Shown here piece after piece: positions 31,211 through 39,191 of a stretch of DNA of 46,161 nucleotides (positions within the stretch are counted from its first letter, which is position 1; every line of letters starts with the position of its first letter). Source of the stretch: Acetobacter lovaniensis. GTDB lineage: Bacteria; Pseudomonadota; Alphaproteobacteria; Acetobacterales; Acetobacteraceae. Both the position numbers and the translations under genes were made by a program. The stretch lies in NCBI RefSeq assembly GCF_014207635.1, contig NZ_JACHIE010000020.1, positions 1-46,161 of the forward strand, in the 5' to 3' direction. The notes under the pieces were generated by a model. That model searched no databases, had not been told where the DNA came from, and saw only the letters and a program-made list of their open reading frames with translations.

Positions 31211-32185
31211 CTACCCCGGCCCCGCAGTTTCCCCAAACGCTCCGGCGGGCATCCTCCATCGTGAGGTCACAACCGGCCCGTGCCACTGATGGTCCAGTGC
31301 GCGGGCCACCAGATCCGGCCGGGCCAGTGTCGCTGTATAGACTGTTCCCCTGTCGGCATACTGGTTCAGGTCGCATTCACGTTTCATGGTACAGCCAAAC
31401 TGCCGCTCCAGCGAAGCCAGTGCGGCGAAACGCTCCGGCATGATGTGGCGCAGGGTTGCTGCCTGATCCACACTCATGAACACGCATAACGCGCAGGAAA
31501 GCCGCCCGAAGCCGAGCTGGTAAGGGAGTGCCGGAATAACACCATATCTTTGCAGGATGGCCCAGATTTCTGCTTCGCTCCATGCATGTACCGGCCTGTA
31601 ATGATCAACATGCCGACACCTGCGCCGACTGTCGCGCGTGTCCGTGCGATGCGGGCCAAACACCGCGTAACGGGCACGGTTCGGGCTTTCCTCGGCCCGC
31701 TCCCCGGTCACAAACAGCGTGCGGCTTCCCAGAAAGCGGTCCTGCCCCCTCAAGGCCATGTCGGCCACATCGATCTTGGCGGTCGCACTGCAATAGCGTG
31801 TGCTGAGGCTGGCACTCACCTGCGGAAAGCGCAGGCGGGTACCGACTGGGCCTGCACCGCCACGGCGCACCAGCCCTGTGGGGGTCTCACACAGCACGGC
31901 GGCGGTGGGCACACCATCGCGCAGGATCTCGCCCTTCAGCCCCCCCTCACGCCAGGACAGATAACAGGGTATCTCGAAATGGTTGGCCACGGCGTGGACA
32001 TAGGGTGTGGTCGAAGGCCAGTCCATGAAGGAAGGCCCCTGCCCGTCTACGTCATGGTGCCACAACTCCATGCGTTCCACCGACGCACCGCACTCCAGAA
32101 GATGCAGCAAAGCGGCAAGACTATCCTTGCCACCGCTACAGGCGATGATAATCCGGTCATAGCTGGTGAGATCGATCCGCTCCAT
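31211..32185 (-). CDS. PP-loop ATPase, PAPS-reductase-like family
   Basis: The 324-aa protein begins MERIDLTSYDRIIIACSGGK with the PP-loop SGGKDS at about residue 18, the nucleotide-binding signature of adenylating enzymes. Later motifs are ELWHHDVDGQG, FVTGERAEESPNRARY and GRLSCALCVFMS with a CxxC pair near residue 231, as in phage and plasmid PAPS-reductase-like proteins and DndC. The family activates substrates with ATP and may thiolate or reduce them. Sulfate assimilation partners are absent, so a nucleic-acid modification role beside the methylase-helicase is possible. The start at 32185 has an AGGAG RBS. It ends next to a run of nine C at about 31192. Confidence 0.78.
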   Translation of the reverse strand: MERIDLTSYDRIIIACSGGKDSLAALLHLLECGASVERMELWHHDVDGQGPSFMDWPSTTPYVHAVANHFEIPCYLSWREGGLKGEILRDGVPTAAVLCETPTGLVRRGGAGPVGTRLRFPQVSASLSTRYCSATAKIDVADMALRGQDRFLGSRTLFVTGERAEESPNRARYAVFGPHRTDTRDSRRRCRHVDHYRPVHAWSEAEIWAILQRYGVIPALPYQLGFGRLSCALCVFMSVDQAATLRHIMPERFAALASLERQFGCTMKRECDLNQYADRGTVYTATLARPDLVARALDHQWHGPVVTSRWRMPAGAFGETAGPG

Positions 32186-32268
32186 TCTCTGGCTCCTCTG
32201 TGGGCGTGTCATCCATAGCTGTTCCCAGTCTGCCGCCCGGCGTTGTGACGCCGGACGGCCCATGTGGG

Positions 32269-35200
32269 TCAGGCCGCTTCCTTCAGAGCGTTGGAAGCCT
32301 CGTCTTCCCCTGCTGAGGGCGGAATATCATCGTTGGCCGGAGCCTCCTCCTCCCCTTCCCTGCTGGTGGCGGCAAGATCGGCTTCCAGCTCGGCCAGCGC
32401 GTTGCGTTTCTCATCGAGGAGCGCCTGATCACGGAACGGCACACCCAGTCGGGCCTGATAGGCGGGCAGCCGTCGTGCGGCTTCATCACGGGTTTTCTGG
32501 GCATCAGCCAGTTCCCCATCAAGACGCAGCACGAGGTTTTCGATGCGCGCGACCAGTCCCAGAGGTTTCGTGTCCTGATCCACGGTAATGTCCACCGTTC
32601 CATGCGCGAACGCCACGGACAGCCCCGCGTCGGTCACCACCTTGTCCTCAGTGAAACGCTGACGGTTGACCGCATCCAACGTCACGACAAACCCGCCGAT
32701 ACGGCCCAGCGTCCACCGACCTTCCTGCGCGTTCCTGACCGCCAGACGGAGCTGGGCCAGCAGGAACGCCCCCGCCTTCTCACGCTCGGTGATCACACCG
32801 CGTTCAGTCTCAAAACTGAAGGCCTCACCACGCGTGGCGACACGGGCCGCCAGATCAGCCTCGATCAGCGGGATCCGTGCCTGCGCCCATGCGATCTCGC
32901 GCTCGGCCTGCTGGACAGCACGGCGCACGGCGAACTGGTCATCGTAATGGGCCGCATAGAGGCGTTCGAGCCGTGCGAGCTCCGCCTCCAGACCGGCTTT
33001 CTGCATGAGCCGCATATCGCCAGAGGCCAGCGCCTTGGCCATGGCGAACTGGTTGCCATCGCTATCCAGATCTTCCACACGCCGGATGGACCGATCACCA
33101 GACATGGCCATGGCGATGAAGCGCAGCTTGCGTTCAAGCAGCTGCCAGTTGGTAGCATCCACAGACCCTTCCTGCGCATAGGCGTAAATCCGTATTTCGG
33201 GGTGCTGGTTGCCCTGTCGCTCGATGCGCCCTTCACGCTGGATGATGTCGGAGACCAGCCACGGCACATCCAGATGGTGCAGGGCCAGAAGCCGCTGCTG
33301 GGCATTGACCCCCGTGCCCATGGTCTGGGTGCTGCCAATCAGGATACGCTTGCGTCCGGCGTTGAGGTCGCCGAACAGACGCTGCTTGGCTTCGGCCTTC
33401 TTGTAGTCCTGCATGAAGGCGATCTGCTCGCGCGGCACCCCCATGCGCACCAGCTCGTCACGGATCCACAGATAGGCGGAGAAGCCCCGCTTACCTTGCG
33501 CCCCCACGGTGCCCAAATCCGAGAAAATCATCTGCACCGCACCGGGCTGGACGTAGGGTTGGCCAGTCTCGGGATTGGTGTACCGGTTCTGGGCACTCTC
33601 TTGCCAGATGGAGAAGACGTTGCGGATCATCAGATCGAGCTTGCTGTCCTCCCCCTCCCCTGCCCGGCCCCAGCCGACAAAGCGCAGATCAAGAGCCGCA
33701 TGACGGGCATCCCCCATGACGGAGAGCAGGATGTCATCCCCTTTCTGGGGTTTGCCCTTGCGACGTTCGATCGCGGTGATCCGCTCGGCCAGCGTCTTCT
33801 GATAGGCACGGAAGCGGGCATGAACTGGTGCCACCACAATCTGGCGGTGCCCACCGCGCACGGCTGGCAAATTGACATAGCGGCGCAGATCGTCCTGCTG
33901 GACCACATCGGCGAAGTCACGATAGAGCGCCATGAGGTCGGCGACATTGACGAACTCGGTAAAGCGCGTGACGGGCTTGTAGAGGCCACTGGGTTGCAAT
34001 TCGAGTTCGGTCCGGGTCTCTCCGAAATTGGCGGCCCATGCGTCAAACTCATGCAGCCCACGACTACGCAGGGCATCAAGAGCCATGTAGTGCTGGACCG
34101 AATACAGCTCGCCCAGTGTGTTGGTAATCGGGCTGCCTGACGCCAGCACCAGCGCGCGACCAGGATTGATCTGCTCCAGATACCGGGCCTTGACGAACAG
34201 ATCCCACGCGCGTTGCGAGCCTTCTGGGGCCACCCCCTTGAGATCGCCCTGATTGGTGGCAAAGCTCAGTTTGCGGAACTGCTGGGCCTCGTCCACGAGG
34301 ATCTGATCAATCCCCAGTTCCCCCAGATGCAGCATGTCATCCTTGTGGGTCGCCAGCCCTTCGAGCTTCGCCTCCATGGTTTCCTTCATGTGCTCGATGC
34401 GCTTGCGCGACAGCCGGTCGTCTTTATTCATTTCGCAGAGCAGCGTGTCATAGGCCTCGATCTGCTCGTCGATCATGCCGCGCTCAAAGGCGGCCTCTAC
34501 GGCAATGAATTTGAAGGCGTCATGGGTGATGATGATCGCATCCCAGTTGCCCGTGGCTGCGCGGGCCAGAAACCGCTGGCGTTTGGCCTTCGCGAAATTC
34601 GTCTCGTCCGCGACAAGAATTTTGGCTGTCGGGTAGAGCATCAGAAATTCACGGGCCATCTGGGCCAGACAATGCCCAGGCACGACGATCATCGCCTTGC
34701 TGATCAGCCCCAGCCGCTTCTGCTCCATGACGGCGGCGCACATGGAGAAGGTTTTGCCCGACCCCACGGCATGGGCGATGTAGGTGCTGCCCGCGGCAAT
34801 GATCCGCCAGATCACCCGCTTCTGGTGTTCGCGCAGGGTGATGACCGTGCTTGCACCGGGCAGCCGGAGATGATCACCGTTGAATGTGCGCGGCACGAGA
34901 TTGTTGTAGGTGTCGTTATACAGCCGCACCAGCCGGTCAGCCCGCTCGGCATCCTGCCAGACCCAGTTCTGGAACGCCTGTCGAATGGCTGCGAGCTTCT
35001 CCTTCGCCGCTTCGGTTTCCTGCGTGTTCAGCACCCGGCTGTCGTTGCCGTTTGAATCCCTGATCGTGTCCCAGATTTTTGGAGAGGCCTGTGTGAGCGC
35101 GTCCTCCAGCAACTCCCCGGCATGACGACGCTCGGTGCCCCAGACTGACGTCGCTTCGGCCCGCCCCAGAAAAGCACGTTTCTCGACGCTCCAGCAGGCC

Positions 35201-37398
35201 ACCTCGGCGGTATGGTGGATGACAGCCTCAACCCCCAGCACCTCGCGGGTGAAGGCCATGATGTCGCTCACTGGCAGCCAGGGCGCACCCAGACGGGCCG
35301 TAATGTCGGATGGCCTCAGATCCTCGGGCTGGGCCCGTTCCAGCGCTGCCGCCGTGCGGGCCAAACGCGGGTCGCTCTGCGCTGCCTCACGGGCTGCCGC
35401 AAGTTTGGTGCGCACGGCCCCTGAGAGCAGTTCGTCCGTTGCCACCCACACATCGCGCCCCGGGCACGAAGCCTCGGGATCGAGATAGACGGCCTCGCCC
35501 AGTTCGTTCAGGGCTGCCTCTACGGTGCACCCCGTCAGCTCGGCGATCAGGGGCAGATCCACACGGCCCACGTCATGCAGGCAGACCGCCAGCGCGTCAT
35601 GAGCGGAGTGGATTTCGGGCTCGACCGGTGCATGGATGACGCGCTCGGTAAACAGCGGCCCCGGCCGGGCGGTCTGGGTTGCCTCGTCATACTCTTCAAT
35701 GGAAGAGACCAGCCAGACATCGGGATCATCAGAGAACGGCTGGAGGTTGGGCCTGCGGCGGCTTTCGGTTTCCTCACCGGTGGTGGCGTTAACCCGGACC
35801 GTGGTGTTGGTGAGATTGATCGGCCCGAACTGGCGGGTAAAACTCAGCCACGCCTGTCGCAGCCGATGCTGGTGCCGCCCAAAGGACTGATTGTCCATCT
35901 GGGCGCGCAGCACAGCCTTTGCCGCATCCCGCACGGGGATCATGGCTTCAATGATGCGCGCGTGCTTCTGGAACAGACCTTCTTTCTGGTTACCCTTGCG
36001 GATGGGCACTTCCTGGCCTGCGCCACCAATGATCTGATGCAGGATGCGGTTGTGCAGATAGTAGCTGCCTTCCTTCAGGTCAGCGCCTGATGCCGCGGTG
36101 CCCACGCGCAGGCCATCCAGTTCTGGACGCGTAATGCGCTGCTCAACAGGTGGAAGAAACCAGCTCTCGGGGGGAATGCGGGCCAAAGCTTCCGGTAAAG
36201 TAGTTTCAAGGTCCACGCCCGATACCGGCAGGCAGCAGTAATCCAGTCCGAACTGGCTGCTGGCCCAGCCATGCCGCCCCAGAACCTGAGCGGGGTTGTC
36301 GAGGAAATAGCGGTTGATGCTCAGCGGACCACGACCTTCATCGCTGTCTGGCACGGTCCCGGTTTCCAGCCAGCCCTGATCACCGGGTAGATCGCCGATC
36401 ATGCGCTTGCGGAACACCAGCAGATCAAGCACGACTTCGGTACCGGCATCCGCACTCATTGCCCCTGCGGGCAGACGCACGGCCCCCAGCAGGTCAGCGT
36501 CTTCGGCGATATGCTGACGGGCCTTCTGGTCAGTCTTGTCCAGCGTATGGCGGGACGTGACAAATGCAGCGAAGCCGCCTGGGCGCAGGGCAGCGATTGA
36601 ACGGGCGATAAACCAGTCGTGGAGACTGAACCCCCGCAGCTCACGGTGATCCACTGCATTGACCTGGCGGTTGGAGAAGGGGGGATTGCCGATCGCCAGA
36701 TCATAGGTGGTCGCCAGAACGGCCTTTGTGAAGTCTTCGTGCCTGATCCACTGCTTGGGAAAGAGCTTGCGGGCAATCCGTGCGGCAATGCTGTCCATCT
36801 CAATGCCCGTGAAGGCGATCTGACCTTCGAGACGCTCGGGCCTGAGGGCAATGAACTGGCCAACACCACAGCCGGGTTCCAGGACTGACCCACCCTGAAA
36901 GCCACGCTTCATGAGCATGTCCCAGATGGCGGTGACGATATATTCCGGCGTGTAATGGGCATACTGGGTGGAGCGGGCGAGGGCGGCATGATCCGTCTCG
37001 CTGCAGGCAGCCTCCAGAGCCTTGCCGAGACTTTCCCATCCTGCGCGGTAAGGTTCTCCCGCACGGGGGAAAAGGGCGTTGGCCAGTTCACCCGCCCCAA
37101 AGCCAATGAAACGGCTCAGCACAGCCTGCTCGTCGGGGGTTGCATTACGGTCTTCGGTTTCAAGCGTGTCCAGCAGCTTGATTGCCGCAATATTGTCCCG
37201 CGCACGGTCTTTCCAGCTGGTGGCAAGGCCACGGGTGCCCATCAGGCGGAAATCAGTCTGGGGGATGACCAGTGGGGTTTCTGCGACGGGGGAGGGGAGG
37301 GGGCTGTCTTCGCCTTCAAGCTCACCCCAGAACATGTCTGCGGCACCGCTGAGGGAGGAGGAAGAGAACAGGCTGAGCTGGTCATCGAACAGGGACAT
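32269..37398 (-). CDS. Giant N6-adenine DNA methylase plus SNF2/DEAD-type helicase (DarB-like)
   Basis: The 1709-aa protein begins with MSLFDDQLSLFSSSS. The methylase part has LEPGCGVGQF (SAM-binding motif I, about 173) and AIGNPPFS (catalytic NPPF, about 237). The SF2 helicase core has AHAVGSGKTF (Walker A, about 877), ILVDEAQQF (about 1034), GSTQTMGTGVNAQ (about 1357) and IIQREGRIERQGN (about 1389). The C-terminal 300 residues contain coiled-coil-like helices. This architecture is shared with phage P1 DarB and large plasmid proteins thought to shield DNA from restriction during transfer. RBS GGAG precedes ATG 37398. A leader palindrome lies at 37541-37617, and the PP-loop gene follows after 83 bases. 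Confidence 0.9.
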   Translation of the reverse strand: MSLFDDQLSLFSSSSLSGAADMFWGELEGEDSPLPSPVAETPLVIPQTDFRLMGTRGLATSWKDRARDNIAAIKLLDTLETEDRNATPDEQAVLSRFIGFGAGELANALFPRAGEPYRAGWESLGKALEAACSETDHAALARSTQYAHYTPEYIVTAIWDMLMKRGFQGGSVLEPGCGVGQFIALRPERLEGQIAFTGIEMDSIAARIARKLFPKQWIRHEDFTKAVLATTYDLAIGNPPFSNRQVNAVDHRELRGFSLHDWFIARSIAALRPGGFAAFVTSRHTLDKTDQKARQHIAEDADLLGAVRLPAGAMSADAGTEVVLDLLVFRKRMIGDLPGDQGWLETGTVPDSDEGRGPLSINRYFLDNPAQVLGRHGWASSQFGLDYCCLPVSGVDLETTLPEALARIPPESWFLPPVEQRITRPELDGLRVGTAASGADLKEGSYYLHNRILHQIIGGAGQEVPIRKGNQKEGLFQKHARIIEAMIPVRDAAKAVLRAQMDNQSFGRHQHRLRQAWLSFTRQFGPINLTNTTVRVNATTGEETESRRRPNLQPFSDDPDVWLVSSIEEYDEATQTARPGPLFTERVIHAPVEPEIHSAHDALAVCLHDVGRVDLPLIAELTGCTVEAALNELGEAVYLDPEASCPGRDVWVATDELLSGAVRTKLAAAREAAQSDPRLARTAAALERAQPEDLRPSDITARLGAPWLPVSDIMAFTREVLGVEAVIHHTAEVACWSVEKRAFLGRAEATSVWGTERRHAGELLEDALTQASPKIWDTIRDSNGNDSRVLNTQETEAAKEKLAAIRQAFQNWVWQDAERADRLVRLYNDTYNNLVPRTFNGDHLRLPGASTVITLREHQKRVIWRIIAAGSTYIAHAVGSGKTFSMCAAVMEQKRLGLISKAMIVVPGHCLAQMAREFLMLYPTAKILVADETNFAKAKRQRFLARAATGNWDAIIITHDAFKFIAVEAAFERGMIDEQIEAYDTLLCEMNKDDRLSRKRIEHMKETMEAKLEGLATHKDDMLHLGELGIDQILVDEAQQFRKLSFATNQGDLKGVAPEGSQRAWDLFVKARYLEQINPGRALVLASGSPITNTLGELYSVQHYMALDALRSRGLHEFDAWAANFGETRTELELQPSGLYKPVTRFTEFVNVADLMALYRDFADVVQQDDLRRYVNLPAVRGGHRQIVVAPVHARFRAYQKTLAERITAIERRKGKPQKGDDILLSVMGDARHAALDLRFVGWGRAGEGEDSKLDLMIRNVFSIWQESAQNRYTNPETGQPYVQPGAVQMIFSDLGTVGAQGKRGFSAYLWIRDELVRMGVPREQIAFMQDYKKAEAKQRLFGDLNAGRKRILIGSTQTMGTGVNAQQRLLALHHLDVPWLVSDIIQREGRIERQGNQHPEIRIYAYAQEGSVDATNWQLLERKLRFIAMAMSGDRSIRRVEDLDSDGNQFAMAKALASGDMRLMQKAGLEAELARLERLYAAHYDDQFAVRRAVQQAEREIAWAQARIPLIEADLAARVATRGEAFSFETERGVITEREKAGAFLLAQLRLAVRNAQEGRWTLGRIGGFVVTLDAVNRQRFTEDKVVTDAGLSVAFAHGTVDITVDQDTKPLGLVARIENLVLRLDGELADAQKTRDEAARRLPAYQARLGVPFRDQALLDEKRNALAELEADLAATSREGEEEAPANDDIPPSAGEDEASNALKEAA

Positions 37399-37540
37399 GG
37401 AAGGCTCCGGACAAACGCCGAACGCCGCCTGCGTCTGGGACGAGGCGGCGTTCGGGGAGGATGGACAACAGCAGGGAAGGGGACTGATCGCTGTGTTGCG
37501 TCAGATTTTCTTCTGCATGCTGTCTCCGGAACCGGGCCTG
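37399..37540. other. Leader of the methylase-helicase gene
   Basis: This is non-coding. It carries the RBS and a GAACGCCGCCTGCGTC/GACGAGGCGGCGTTCG inverted pair (about 37419-37435/37439-37454), a strong hairpin about 20 bases upstream of the start codon that could mask or expose the RBS. Confidence 0.5.
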
Positions 37541-37617
37541 GGTGGCGCGGGCAAAGGCGGCGCCTGCGCCGGGATCGGGCTGGCGTCAGACAGACCGACC
37601 CACCCTTTGCGCGGGAC
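37541..37617 (-). repeat. Leader palindrome, family member
   Basis: GCAAAGG (37551-37557) pairs with CCTTTGC (37604-37610), with imperfect GC-rich extension on both sides. Inside lie GGCGC-CT-GCGCC (37559-37570) and the tail starting GGGATCGGGCTGGCGTC. A GTTTTGTTTTTATTTTA tract follows on the plus strand. The outer arms are less perfect than in most copies. Confidence 0.65.
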
Positions 37618-37675
37618 GATCAGGGCTGGTCGGAGTTTTGTTTTTATTTTACGCGTAGCTGAGCATTTTCTGGAA

Positions 37676-37691
37676 ATTAGACATGTCTAAT
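37676..37691. promoter_or_regulatory. Palindromic operator/parS-like site 1
   Basis: ATTAGACATGTCTAAT is a perfect 16-bp palindrome. An identical core recurs 74 bases downstream. Two such sites in the parAB leader suggest autoregulation by ParA/ParB or a centromere. Confidence 0.7.
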
Positions 37692-37749
37692 AAAAATTAA
37701 CAGGTTGATCGGGCAGTCTGGAGGATGTAATCATTGCGCGGTAAACGTA

Positions 37750-37765
37750 ATTAGACATGTCTAAT
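37750..37765. promoter_or_regulatory. Palindromic operator/parS-like site 2, at the parA promoter
   Basis: The same 16-bp palindrome, here extendable to 18 bp (AATTAGACATGTCTAATT), lies 21 bases upstream of the parA start and next to TTTATATAA, a likely -10 region. Binding here would block transcription. Confidence 0.7.
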
Positions 37766-37785
37766 TTATATAAGGCGGTAGCTAC

Positions 37786-38433
37786 ATGACAAAAATCGTT
37801 TTAGTGTCGTCGCCCAAAGGTGGAAGTGGGAAGTCAGTGGTCACGAGGCACCTTCTTGTCGCAGCGGCACAAGAAGGCCAGAAGGTCATTGGAATAGACT
37901 TTGATCGTCAGGGTACCATCGACAAGTGGGGAAAGCGACGGCAGGCGCTCCGGTCTAAAATGCCTGAGTTTATCGACGTTCCGATTGTTGGCGCGCAACT
38001 TCAGGATTGGCGAGGCGGTCTCAGTCAAGCAAAAGGTTATGACTTAGCCGTTATTGATACGCCTCCCAGTGTTGAAGATCACATGTCAGCAATCACTGGC
38101 TTGGCGCAAGCTGCTGACATCGTAGTTGTTCCTTGTGCCTGCACTCAGGACGATGTCGATAGCATCGCCCCTTGGATCGATGTTTTAAACCAGGTTACCA
38201 ACAATACCGTTGTCGTGTTGAATAGAGCTAATCGCCGCACCAATTCATTTGCTAGAGTTCGCGGGCGGCTCATCAAAGTGGCCGATGTTATTCCAGTAGA
38301 GCTTCCTCAATTAGAGGATGTGCATGTGCCCAGTGGTAAAGGACTAACCCTTCTCGATTTCACAAAAAGTCGAGGTCAGGAGCCATTTGAAGAACTTTGG
38401 GCATTCATAAACAGGAAAATCACCAATGTCTAA
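37786..38433 (+). CDS. parA: ParA-family partition ATPase
   Basis: This 215-aa protein is a short ParA (type Ib-like). It has the deviant Walker A SPKGGSGKSVV at residues 9-19, the Walker A' GIDFDRQGTIDKW, and Walker B DLAVIDTPP. It lacks the N-terminal HTH of long ParA proteins, so autoregulation is probably done by its partner. Together with the downstream DNA-binding protein it moves or tethers plasmid copies on the nucleoid. RBS AAGGCGG lies 8 bases from the ATG. Two palindromes lie upstream. Its end overlaps the next gene by 8 bases. Confidence 0.93.
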   Translation: MTKIVLVSSPKGGSGKSVVTRHLLVAAAQEGQKVIGIDFDRQGTIDKWGKRRQALRSKMPEFIDVPIVGAQLQDWRGGLSQAKGYDLAVIDTPPSVEDHMSAITGLAQAADIVVVPCACTQDDVDSIAPWIDVLNQVTNNTVVVLNRANRRTNSFARVRGRLIKVADVIPVELPQLEDVHVPSGKGLTLLDFTKSRGQEPFEELWAFINRKITNV

Positions 38434-39133
38434 AACACACCGGGTATCACGCACCTCAATCATGTCCGTAATGGAAGAAGATGATAGCCTGAGTGTTAGT
38501 GATAACCGTGCCGAAATGTTAATAGAACGAGTTGTCATTGATGATAACGTCATGACGACAATAGAAGACGTGTTTGCAGGTACTTCTGTAATTTCCGATA
38601 CTGAAAAAGTCTCACGTATTTTGGCAGTTCGTGCCGAGGTCAATCAGAACTGGAGTCAAGCCCGTGATTCATTCCTCGCCATTGGGCGGGCTCTTCTGGA
38701 TTTGGAAAATGTCCTGTCAAAAGCAGAATATATTAAATTAAGACAGGGTTCTGATCGTCTGTTCCCCTTTTCTGACGCCACGGCAACTCAATTAAGGCGG
38801 ATCGCGAAAGCCGTTTCGGATGGGGTAATCCCTTTGGATGCATGTCCTGGGAGTTACGGAACCGCGTATCAAATTACTCTATTGAATGAACATCAACTGC
38901 GGGTAGCTAAAGAGCGTGGCCTAATTCGTCCAGATGTAACGCGTCGGGAGATTGCCAGCCTTCGTAAAGAGACGGTTATTAAACCGGAAATCTCCGGTCG
39001 AGTGGACGTCAATGTATTGAAGGAGGAGTATAGAAAACTTCTACGGTATCGAGAAAAGCTGGAATCTGAAATGACTGTCGTTGATTCCAAAATACAGGAT
39101 ATTAGGGGACTCTTGGGGGATTTAGTAGAGTAA
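38426..39133 (+). CDS. ParB-like centromere-binding partner of ParA
   Basis: The 235-aa protein starts inside the parA end (8-base overlap). It shows an acidic N-terminal tail (EEDDSLSVSDNRAEM), a central helical region (FLAIGRALLDLENVLSKAEY, FSDATATQLRRIAKAVSDGV) and a C-terminal coiled coil (KEEYRKLLRYREKLESEMTV). It has no canonical ParB GxRR box. The position and layout fit the DNA-binding adaptor of a type Ib-like partition system, probably binding the TTAGACATGTCTAA palindromes. Moderate confidence on role. Confidence 0.7.
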   Translation: MSKTHRVSRTSIMSVMEEDDSLSVSDNRAEMLIERVVIDDNVMTTIEDVFAGTSVISDTEKVSRILAVRAEVNQNWSQARDSFLAIGRALLDLENVLSKAEYIKLRQGSDRLFPFSDATATQLRRIAKAVSDGVIPLDACPGSYGTAYQITLLNEHQLRVAKERGLIRPDVTRREIASLRKETVIKPEISGRVDVNVLKEEYRKLLRYREKLESEMTVVDSKIQDIRGLLGDLVE

Positions 39134-39150
39134 CTGGTTGACAACAAAGA

Positions 39151-39191
39151 TACCCCGCTAGAGTTCGCGCCATGGGGACTCTAGCGGGGTA
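39151..39191. terminator. Bidirectional terminator built from two iteron-like repeats
   Basis: TACCCCGCTAGAGT (39151-39164) and ACTCTAGCGGGGTA (39178-39191) are a perfect 14-bp stem with a 13-base loop. Each arm is an iteron core (CCGCTAGAGT). It lies between the convergent parB and repA genes and covers the repA stop codon (TAG at 39183-39181). Confidence 0.75.

Noticed and set aside
31211..32185. The PP-loop gene as a sulfate-assimilation PAPS reductase (cysH).
   Set aside because: No sulfate-pathway neighbours, plasmid location, and motifs closer to phage/plasmid PAPS-reductase-like proteins.
32602..35055. Long plus-strand frames opposite the methylase-helicase.
   Set aside because: They have no start signals or domains, and the minus-strand protein is motif-complete.
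2124..37617. The palindromes as integron attC sites or gene cassettes.
   Set aside because: The conserved part is the centre and the variable part is the arms, opposite to attC, and I see no GTTRRRY core sites or integron integrase.
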